Below, in pieces: positions 58,201 through 64,000 of a DNA stretch of 64,000 nt. How positions within the stretch are numbered: the stretch's first letter is position 1; each line of letters starts with the position of its first letter. The notes under the pieces were generated by a model. That model worked only from the letters and a program-made list of their open reading frames with translations. It did not search any database and was not told the DNA's origin. Origin of the DNA: Endozoicomonas sp. 8E. GTDB taxonomy: Bacteria; Pseudomonadota; Gammaproteobacteria; Pseudomonadales; Endozoicomonadaceae. The DNA is taken from contig NZ_CP120717.1 in NCBI RefSeq assembly GCF_032883915.1, positions 936,501-1,000,500 on the forward strand, in the 5' to 3' direction. Position numbers and translations under genes: made by a program.

Positions 58201-59573
58201 ACAGGCTGCTCATCGTTTTCTGTTAATCCCAGGGCTTTCGGCTGCTGTCTTGAATGAGCCACCTGAAGTCGGGGCTCCAGACCTGTTGTCTCGCGAATCG
58301 TCTGCAGTGAACCCAGCAAACGAAACCAGAGGGCTTCATTAAGAGGTGAGGTTACGGTGACTACAGCACCCGCCAGAACCTGTTCCAACAGGCGGGTGTT
58401 AGGCGCAGCATAGCCTTCCGGGGTAATGGCAACGGGGCTCAGCCATTCGCTGATATTACTCTGGTTAATAATGATCGGGGTTCGTGGTGGGTTATGGGAA
58501 AGTCCTGCCTCATCAGGGTGGGACAGGGCCCGGAACAGTGAATGAAGCTCGTCATACCCTACCGGCCTCTGATAAAACTGAACATCGTCGGGTAAATGAC
58601 AGATCTTGCCATTGCTCTCAAAGCACTTTTGCGCCAGCATTTGTCGCATCGTCTGTTCAAATGCAAGATCCTTCCAGTTGGCTCCTTTCAGAATCACCCG
58701 TTGTCCGGCCCTCAATGACTCAAGCCTGCCGGGGATGTGCCGGATTTGTCCCCTTTTATCCACTCCGGGGCCGCCCAGCAGCAACTGTCGCCAGCTGCTG
58801 TGCAAGTGACAGTCAATAAGAACGGTATTGTCGTCATCCACAGCGCTTTCAGCAGAGGGGAGTTCAGCCAATAAAGGAGGGACTTTGGCTGGAGTATTGC
58901 CGTTGTGTGCGTTGAACTGCCAGGTATTTTCCGGTCGATTAATTCGCCGCCAGAAATCAGCCCCCGGTGCGTCGGCCCCCGCTGCATCGTCACGCTGCCC
59001 AACCGATGCTAACTGTGTGGGGTCTGCCAGAACCAGCAGGGAAACATGCTCCCCCAGGGGACGTTTCTTGTGGCTGACTTTGTCATATAGACAGGGGTTA
59101 TCCGGATCCAGTAGATCGTTGAATTTTGGCAGATCCCCGCTGGTGAGCTTTCGGATATCCATTACCAGAGTCAATGGCTGTGAACCCTCGAACAGCTTGC
59201 CTGAACGAAGGGCGTGGCACCCATCGTCGGAAATGCTCAACCGGGTCACAAGATTAGCCTGTGAGAGGTCATCGGGATGGGAAATAAGGGTAACATCCCG
59301 ACGTTCATCGCTGGTCTGGGCAACTAAAAGCTGTCGAACCTCATCATCGCTGGCAACAAAACGAAAATCAAAGGCATGAGGGGTCTTTGAGTGTGAGGAT
59401 ACGGTTCTCGCTTTGTCAGGCGATGTTATTGGAGTTGCCGATCTGTTGAGTTTGGCGGTTACTTCAGGGCAGGTTTTTACAGCCTTTGACCATGAATCCA
59501 GTTTTGCACCAGTGTCTGGTACACCAGTATTACGAACGGAGTTGTTTATTTTCTCATTAATCCGACCATCCAT
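52221..59573 (-). CDS. Giant midasin/dynein-like AAA+ and transglutaminase-like protein (copy P5)
   Basis: 2,450 residues from the ATG at 59573 (MDGRINEK), with GGAGAG upstream. AAA1: GETGTGKSY about 936, VLDEANLAQA. AAA2: GPAGRGKDAT about 1276, VVISEMNLI, then NPPQYSGRKPLSPALKG. Transglutaminase-like: Cys about 1921 in GSCRHR, His in THAFAECS, and Asn instead of Asp in VNLLGAP, as in P2. The N-terminal 70 residues resemble P1, while the segment before AAA1 (HIARGEYVTENPD) and the AAA2 part resemble P2, so the gene is a mosaic. The C-terminal block THSNGG of other copies reads TNSNGGCLTYFWTDA here. A REP-type tandem array begins 14 bp past its stop codon. Confidence 0.85.
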   Translation of the reverse strand: MDGRINEKINNSVRNTGVPDTGAKLDSWSKAVKTCPEVTAKLNRSATPITSPDKARTVSSHSKTPHAFDFRFVASDDEVRQLLVAQTSDERRDVTLISHPDDLSQANLVTRLSISDDGCHALRSGKLFEGSQPLTLVMDIRKLTSGDLPKFNDLLDPDNPCLYDKVSHKKRPLGEHVSLLVLADPTQLASVGQRDDAAGADAPGADFWRRINRPENTWQFNAHNGNTPAKVPPLLAELPSAESAVDDDNTVLIDCHLHSSWRQLLLGGPGVDKRGQIRHIPGRLESLRAGQRVILKGANWKDLAFEQTMRQMLAQKCFESNGKICHLPDDVQFYQRPVGYDELHSLFRALSHPDEAGLSHNPPRTPIIINQSNISEWLSPVAITPEGYAAPNTRLLEQVLAGAVVTVTSPLNEALWFRLLGSLQTIRETTGLEPRLQVAHSRQQPKALGLTENDEQPVSIPQEKTGDQAAFETVIYQQNAQARHWINDHPKAPLVIQVNAQTSFSQLFDNIHITSEQKAHFGRSQSEFQEALTAGKPLVILGLESNPALAQLLEPLIVGQPVLVSGQLQAYPDTHVTLLWPESAQSPSSVLNSMVAVGKPCPEVDIWESNALRHGIHRAELPEQALNEVYEAFGTVPGDLCKPLPEITEGLLNNLILAARRAQQVDQSTLLLPCHWRKAINSVVTHGTRQHPSVRDFMKVACWHLLPDNTPDINKKSDENQAAWVDPDRLLDIIITAPRLDREFVKENLWQLARAVDPAVFKAQQLRLRYGSPFPLSNEEEALDRLCALIAAHGPEEKREAMAYQLEVDPATAEPSQPLAIRPARQIKRLRDALACGWLLILPAGQIRANVIHALATDCFHIARGEYVTENPDSERIERIENRLLQSMKWMGSNDQSLSALAYDLYHGEMSQKDRESRRLSRLHDRLADSPVIFLEGETGTGKSYFSAKMAKASGWAAIISLGPSDSEQTLMKRWQWQEHADGDRSMVQQNRALMEWASTESDKDGGYVGGNYITLVLDEANLAQAGLLASLNGLWEPQPCIYVNGHPVKVSEKHRVILTGNPDHYSGRQMDPALKEKLPKAYYPRLDEAFLRDRVVEPALLNQLQRHQINDIAHIATKSVMALWQYYQELLPEHEFTPRDLTDICSWVGWYLDRGLSKGDSVSCEQVNSLIQQSFRDLLGPEISETQQDALSALEIWFAARYPLDNTLSDNVRINNLKDIQQPFMEFTEKHRPEFDTSGSAVCELVQGLGQDLSRCQQAYHRKIKHGGRQATLIEGPAGRGKDATLNLMIESVKQQVRQKGETMPEIFPLNACDCSWDKVCEAIQKAKVQGGIVVISEMNLIDSQHLEGELNDILAGDAHPGFHLFATINPPQYSGRKPLSPALKGRFRHLPIRQYKQTELQTIAEKVLPQTTEGKFAAKKLTQLHCRLRAYLQRKNLPLQPTSLDLQNVARAVIRRSDFTENGLHQCLDKYYRLYFMAAGLSLEKLPESSALAIGKSKLDSELCYWFNQRVPGISRPWLIRRSDINSIDENNHEIRIEADLSTEGAKTEIIKRVAEAKWQASGLSLKPDQSDDILTRALYRHWQRRWFSREFGRTGVDANNLFPLTGEQEQTLKKSACLPYLREADELIRTWNANEVQCWPAFWQQISDLPNQWLDSSEKYNPEVHEKEATALDQNTNYSYLEQRQVVDHKIFDTQSFSSNMYRWQAEDIYVTAGGDIKLIDINDQHIRGVETLIPDSLPGPDQEVTLTSDQTLATLIIPLHKGRCTLPSLQANDYIVALRIKPELPYNLTRDRYTGLHTLSVPEAEPFQSIEAAYVVEPREADKKTPAKVALPKQAIRLDAHCSEGMKTVLDRLFKTIEGLQDPTEEQRPLWQIKNAKNTTQRIEAIKDYCQQFSGNAVAESNENFFQFLVTKRQGSCRHRVPVFVALCRYFGIPSRQIGNFTHAFAECSTNRGQTWESVNLLGAPVEVTETQSVFQPTRRVSGSGTESKKLKELLKGADLTQQQALAKSCGISIGELNKTFETNGALPKVSLSSSDMVDKLWQEGDLASFSMGVSILLEKETLRYRDRILIAEVYNDDENGHKAMSDAVGKILSNDNADQVIGQLKLLYSKIIAQGGTIPTRWLSSMNSLLNSKALARPPFVRLAHEALVSGWLDPLPTYHNHVMNAAQHHQLLVRLESIDELKVNANHCLKKWYTELFSREKNSHEWRCTFGYLQSCGDYSFFVTHCHGGFSPLLENKMAHSSLQTAWTDEPQGVPNIERMLVHQPAFVRLKPGTANHRPVIMLGRPLWFDCGIIEKVRALIQLKAENSPSLKQLLEDIKAKPDEESSELLENFKKQCWEAIKQAFSHYLYGVTNSNGGCLTYFWTDAYAGSDSCGAHDPSSPEELHAMMFEFGTPSFFQRFIRDDYLRQALSASNALILKPNDLTKIAGEFLDSLNLNSLSESF

Positions 59574-59624
59574 AATCAATCTCTCTCCTGTCATCTGAAG
59601 GACTGCATTGAAAATGTTCAATAA

Positions 59625-59652
59625 TATGACCTTCAGACAGGATGGAAGTTCC
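59625..59652 (-). promoter_or_regulatory. Sigma-E-like promoter of copy P5
   Basis: GGAACTT, 16-nt spacer, TCATA on the minus strand. The spacer is the same as in P1 (CCATCCTGTCTGAAGG), in line with the shared N-terminal type of these two copies. The 150-bp spacer to the next copy holds nothing else. Confidence 0.68.
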
Positions 59653-59723
59653 GCTTGGATAGTTAGCCGTTAGCATTGAAGGAAGTAGCCGATCTCGAAA
59701 AACTCATCATGACCAAACGCTTA

Positions 59724-62700
59724 TCACCGATCCAATGACTCATAAAGCGAGTTCAGATTCACACTGTTCAAAAACTCTTCAGCAATTTTTGTCAGCTCAG
59801 CGGTTCTCAGTAACAGAGCGTTACTGGCGTTCTGTGCCTGTCGCAGGTAGTCATCTTTGATAGTTGTCCTGGAGATAGAGTGATTTGTTAATTCCATCAT
59901 GGCATCCAGCTCTTCTGGAGAGGAGGGATCATGAGCACCATAGGTGGAGGTAGTGCTGGTCGAGTAGGCTCCCAACATGCAAGAGTCTGACCAACAACAC
60001 GTTAAGGAACCGCCTTTCGAGTGTGTCAATTCGAACAGGTAATGCATGAAGGCCTGACGGATGGCTTCGGAGCATTTGCTTTTTAAATTATCCACAAGTG
60101 TTCGCTCCTCAGGTGACAACTCAGTGGACAACTCAGTGGACATGGATTTGTATTTGCTTTTGATACCCATACATGCCTGATTAATTATAAACTGCAACTC
60201 TTTTACAGCTCTACCCTTAGCGGGATTATTAGCGCCATGCTGCAACTGTGTAATCATATTTTCAAATGCTTGATCAAGATAGAGGTCTTGCCCTTTTTTG
60301 GTTGCCAGATATTGATTGATTTTTTCCAATAACGGCTTCAATACCGGACTGTTTTCAACTTTCTGATAAAACAGGGCATCGGCCTTTTCATCAATCGCTG
60401 TGTCTTCCCATTGAGGTTGCCCTACGATAATCACCGGGCGGTGGTTCGCCTTACCCGGGGTTAACTGCACAAATGCTGGATTGTGCGCCAGCATTCGTTC
60501 TATATTGGGAATGCCCTCAGGTTGGTCCGTCCAGGCCTCCTCTAAAGATGAGTCGACAATACTTTTTTCAAGGGATAACGAAAACCCATCATGACTATCA
60601 GTGATGAAGGCGTGGGTATCACCTTCATCCTCTTTGATGTTTTTATAATACAACTGCCATTCCTGGCTATTTTTTTCCCTGGGATAAAACGTCTGATACC
60701 ACTTTTTCAGGCAATGGGCGGCTTTAACCTTCAGTTCATCGACGCCTTCCAGATCCGACAATACCAGATTAAGTTGCGGGGTCAGCATAAGATGATCTCT
60801 ATCGGTCGGCAGTGGGTCCAGCCAACCCGATTCCATGGCTTCATAGGCAAAATGAATCACCGAAGGTTTGCTTGAGTCACTGTCTTTCAATATGCCCACT
60901 ATTAAACGCGACCACTGATGAGGGCTTGCTCCGGCCTGATCCATTATTTTTGAATGGAGTAACTTGAGAAGCTCAGTGATCTGATCTTTATCACTGTTGG
61001 ACAGTATATGTCTGGCTGCCTCCGCTATTGCTTTAAATTCTTTCTCGACGCAGGCCAATGCTTCTGTCCCCAGAGACTCGATCACTGAGACAGCCATGGA
61101 AAAACCGGCTAAATCCTTTCTCTGCCAAAGGTTCTTCAGAATACTGGAGAGACCTGGATTCGTTGCTGACCATGCCCTGTCTGAAGCAAGGGCTTTGTTC
61201 AGTTCCCCGAGGCTCATACCACAGGCTTCAGCCAGAGCTTGCTGTTGCGCAAAATCAGCCCTTTGCAGGCAATCCTTAATCTTCGCTGACACATTACTGG
61301 AATCTCTTACCTTCCAGATGGGCCGGGAGTCAGATTTGATTTCTGTTAATCCTGCAACTGCCCCGCCCAAATCCACCGATGTCCAGGTTTGACCGTCATC
61401 CGCGGAATACTCAGCAAAGCTGTGGGCAGGGTTATCGATTTGCCGACATGGAATCCCGAAATAACGACAAAAAGCAACGAAAACAGGCACACGATGACGA
61501 CAGCTACCTTGTCGCTGTGTGACCAGGAATTTAAAGAAATTTTCACTGTTCTCTGGCTCAGTCTCGCCGGAAAACTGTGTGCAATAGTCCGTGATCGCCT
61601 CAATACGTTGCTTTGTGTTTTTAGCTTTTTTTATTGTCTCCAAGCCCACCCGTATTTCAGATGGCTGATCGGCAATGTTCTCAAACAATCCATTCAGTAC
61701 CTCTTTCATACCCTCTGAACAGTGGACGTCAGGCCGTGTTGATCGTCCTGCCCGGGCTGCTTCGGCCGGTGTTTTTTTGCCCGCTTCTCTCGGTTCTACG
61801 ACGTAAGTCACGTAAATAAACTGATCGGCTCTGGCCTCTGGAACCGACAGCCAGTGAAGCCCGGTATATCGGCCCCTGATCAGGGTAAATGCCATCTCGG
61901 GTTGTATACGCAGAGCCAGGATAGACTCGTCAGGCATCAGGCCGGGCAATAGATACTGACCATTCTTCGATGACGTTTTAAATTTCGCCAGTGTTTGAAC
62001 GCTGGTTAATGTCTCTGGCAGTTCGTGCGACGGTGTGAGGGTTTCAAACCCTTCAATGTCCTGATCATTGATATCGGGCCGTTCGACATCACCCTCGGCA
62101 GTCACATTAATATCCTTTACCCACCAGCGATTCATCACGGATGAAGGGTACTCGATATCAAAAACTTTATAGCTATAACACTGTGGCGTCTCCAGATGCT
62201 CATAGTTAGTTATCCGGTCCAACACCCTGGCCTTTTTCCTGAGGGCTTTCAGGATGTGTTTTTCAGAATCGTCAAGCCTGTGGTTCAGCTGATCACTTAC
62301 CTGGTGCCAAAACGCGGGCCACAATTGAACTGCGTCGGAATTCCATGCCCCTATCCGTTGATCAGCTTCCTGAAGATAAGGCTGGTTGGCAGACATTTTC
62401 AGTGTTTGTTCCTGTTCTTCCGTCAGGGGAAAGACGCTATTGGCATCCACGCCCGTCTCGCGAAACTCATGAGCAAACCAGCGTTGTTGCCAGTGTCGGT
62501 AAAGTGCCTGGATGAGCATATCGTCCGACTGATCCGGCTTCAGGGGAAGACCGTATGCCTGCCATTTGGCCCGAGCCACCGTCCTGATGATTTCAGCTTT
62601 GACTTCTTCGTTATTCGGACGAGCCTTAATACGAATTTCATGGTTTTTTTCATCAATACTGTCGAGGTGACTGATTCGTATCGTCCAGGGACGATCAATG

Positions 62701-64000
62701 TTGGGTAATGTTCGGTTGAACCATTCGCAAAGTTCGGAATCAAACACGCCTTTACCGATGGCAAGAGTTGATGACTCTGGCAGTTTGTCCAGTGATATAT
62801 TGGCGGCCATCAGGAAAAGCTGGTAGTGCTGAGTGAGGTATTGATGAAGTCCGTTGTCGCTAAAATCGCTCCCTCTGGCAACAGCCTTTGCGACATTCTG
62901 TAAATCACGGCTGGTGGGCTGTAACGGCAGGTTTTTCCGTTTCAGGTCTGCCCTCAATCGACAATGTAGCTGAGTCAGCTTTTCAGCCGCGAATTTCCCC
63001 TCCGCGTTCTGTGGCAACACTTTTTCGGCAATGGTCTGTAATTCGGTCGGGTTGTACTGCCGGATCGGCAAATGTCTGAAACGTCCTTTCAGCGCCGGTG
63101 ATAAGGGTTTTCGACCGCTGTATTCAGGTGGGTTGATGGTGGCGAAGAGATGAAAACCCGGATGCGCGTCACCGGCCAGAATACCGTTTAACTCACCTTC
63201 CAGATGCTGGCTGTCGATCAGATTCATTTCCGAAATCACCACGATGCCGCCATCGACTTTTGCCTTCTGGATCGCTTCACGCACTTTGTCCCAGGAACAA
63301 TCACAGGCATTCAGGGGAAAGACCTCTGGCATGGATTCTCCCCGTTCTACAGCTTGCTGTTTGACACTTTTGATCAGCAGGTTCAGCGTGGCATCCTTAC
63401 CCCGTCCGGCCGGGCCTTCAATCAGCGTTGCCTGACGACCGCCGTGTTTTCTGTCGTGATGATAAGCCTGCTGACAGCGGCTTAAATCCTGCCCAAGCTG
63501 TTGCGCAAGTTCACGGACTGCCGATCCGGAAGTATCAAACTCAGGTTGGATTTCTTTGGTCAATGCTTCGAAGTCCCGCTGAATATCTGGCAGGGTGTGG
63601 TTATGAACTTTGTCGCGCAGGGTGTTGTCCGGTTTGTAACGGGCAGCAAACCAGATTTCCAGTGCTGAAAGGGCATCCTGTTGAGTCTCGCTGATTTCGG
63701 GGCCCAAGACATCCCGGAAACTTTGCCGGATCAAACTGTTCACTTGCTCACAGCTGGCAGTGTCGCCTTTGGATAAGGCACGATCCAGATACCAACCCAC
63801 CCAGCTGCAGATGTCGGTTAAATCCCGGGGGGTAAACTCATGCTCGGGCAACAGCTCCTGATAATATTGCCACAGTGCCATCACACTTCTGGTGGCCCTG
63901 TGTGCAATGTCGTTTATTTGATGCCGTTGTAACTGATTGAGCAAAGCCGGTTCCACCACCCTGTCTCTAAGGAAAGCCTGATCCAGGCGTGGGTAAAAAG
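59724..64000 (-). CDS. Giant midasin/dynein-like AAA+ and transglutaminase-like protein (copy P6, 5' part outside window)
   Basis: The frame is open through the right edge; the visible part has about 1,425 residues and begins just after the AAA1 sensor region (YPRLDQAFLRDR). It therefore lacks, within this window, the N-terminal region and AAA1. AAA2 is complete (GPAGRGKDAT, VVISEMNLI, NPPEYSGRKPLSPALKG). The transglutaminase-like triad is Cys in GSCRHR, His in AHSFAEYS and Asp in VDLGGAV. The stretch THSKGGSLTCCWSDS and HDPSSPEEL mark the C-terminal block. A short STELSTELSPEE repeat precedes it. The 3' spacer shares the TTTTTCGAGATCGG motif with the spacer after P1, which shows that duplication included the intergenic DNA. 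Confidence 0.88.
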   Translation of the reverse strand, partial: FYPRLDQAFLRDRVVEPALLNQLQRHQINDIAHRATRSVMALWQYYQELLPEHEFTPRDLTDICSWVGWYLDRALSKGDTASCEQVNSLIRQSFRDVLGPEISETQQDALSALEIWFAARYKPDNTLRDKVHNHTLPDIQRDFEALTKEIQPEFDTSGSAVRELAQQLGQDLSRCQQAYHHDRKHGGRQATLIEGPAGRGKDATLNLLIKSVKQQAVERGESMPEVFPLNACDCSWDKVREAIQKAKVDGGIVVISEMNLIDSQHLEGELNGILAGDAHPGFHLFATINPPEYSGRKPLSPALKGRFRHLPIRQYNPTELQTIAEKVLPQNAEGKFAAEKLTQLHCRLRADLKRKNLPLQPTSRDLQNVAKAVARGSDFSDNGLHQYLTQHYQLFLMAANISLDKLPESSTLAIGKGVFDSELCEWFNRTLPNIDRPWTIRISHLDSIDEKNHEIRIKARPNNEEVKAEIIRTVARAKWQAYGLPLKPDQSDDMLIQALYRHWQQRWFAHEFRETGVDANSVFPLTEEQEQTLKMSANQPYLQEADQRIGAWNSDAVQLWPAFWHQVSDQLNHRLDDSEKHILKALRKKARVLDRITNYEHLETPQCYSYKVFDIEYPSSVMNRWWVKDINVTAEGDVERPDINDQDIEGFETLTPSHELPETLTSVQTLAKFKTSSKNGQYLLPGLMPDESILALRIQPEMAFTLIRGRYTGLHWLSVPEARADQFIYVTYVVEPREAGKKTPAEAARAGRSTRPDVHCSEGMKEVLNGLFENIADQPSEIRVGLETIKKAKNTKQRIEAITDYCTQFSGETEPENSENFFKFLVTQRQGSCRHRVPVFVAFCRYFGIPCRQIDNPAHSFAEYSADDGQTWTSVDLGGAVAGLTEIKSDSRPIWKVRDSSNVSAKIKDCLQRADFAQQQALAEACGMSLGELNKALASDRAWSATNPGLSSILKNLWQRKDLAGFSMAVSVIESLGTEALACVEKEFKAIAEAARHILSNSDKDQITELLKLLHSKIMDQAGASPHQWSRLIVGILKDSDSSKPSVIHFAYEAMESGWLDPLPTDRDHLMLTPQLNLVLSDLEGVDELKVKAAHCLKKWYQTFYPREKNSQEWQLYYKNIKEDEGDTHAFITDSHDGFSLSLEKSIVDSSLEEAWTDQPEGIPNIERMLAHNPAFVQLTPGKANHRPVIIVGQPQWEDTAIDEKADALFYQKVENSPVLKPLLEKINQYLATKKGQDLYLDQAFENMITQLQHGANNPAKGRAVKELQFIINQACMGIKSKYKSMSTELSTELSPEERTLVDNLKSKCSEAIRQAFMHYLFELTHSKGGSLTCCWSDSCMLGAYSTSTTSTYGAHDPSSPEELDAMMELTNHSISRTTIKDDYLRQAQNASNALLLRTAELTKIAEEFLNSVNLNSLYESLDR

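Noticed and set aside
1-64000. tRNA, rRNA, riboswitch or CRISPR loci
   Set aside because: I saw no sequence with tRNA cloverleaf ends, rRNA cores, riboswitch aptamers or spacer-repeat arrays; a tRNAscan or Rfam run would be needed to exclude small ones.

Overview
The window looks like chromosome of a host-associated marine gammaproteobacterium. The housekeeping genes (dbpA, rlmA, rluA, DUF2956, DUF5062, a DASS-type anion symporter) are typical of Gammaproteobacteria. The type III secretion chaperone, the heavy load of palindromic repeats and MITEs, and the tandem giant genes would fit Endozoicomonas-like Oceanospirillales. That genus-level assignment is inference.

Layout: (1) 1-5.9 kb, minus strand: a beta-barrel outer-membrane protein, a 1,074-residue protein of unknown function, an LcrH/SycD-type T3SS chaperone and a translocator-like partner whose stop codon lies in the end of a MITE. 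(2) 5.9-19.9 kb: ordinary chromosomal genes on both strands, interrupted by a REP-type composite element, a 209-bp MITE, a MocR-regulator remnant and several orphan secreted proteins. One of these sits between 52-53-bp direct repeats that copy the rluA upstream region. (3) 20.0-64.0 kb: an array of at least seven copies, all on the minus strand, of one giant gene family. Four copies are complete (about 2,450-2,670 residues), one runs off the right edge, one is a decayed pseudogene and one is an internal-deletion remnant.

The giant proteins are the notable content. Each has an N-terminal region that looks like degenerate AAA+ modules, then two P-loop AAA+ modules of the dynein/midasin/MoxR-like type, then a transglutaminase-like (Cys-His-Asp/Asn) domain and a conserved C-terminal block. 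No signal peptide or membrane segment is evident. All four complete copies, and also the deletion remnant, carry a well-spaced sigma-E (RpoE/AlgU)-like promoter, GGAACTT-N16-TCAAA or close variants, about 55-60 nt upstream of a conserved ATG-GAT-G start. Copies are mosaics of one another, so recombination or gene conversion is likely. Spacers between copies hold a RAYT-like transposase, GGGTGTC-rich low-complexity repeats, a secreted Cys-rich protein gene between direct repeats, and a 208-bp tandem array grown from a REP-type element.

Working picture: an envelope-stress-responsive, recombining family of giant AAA+/transglutaminase-like proteins. Their biochemical role is unknown. T3SS delivery, a chaperone/remodelling role, or a conflict/defence role are all open.
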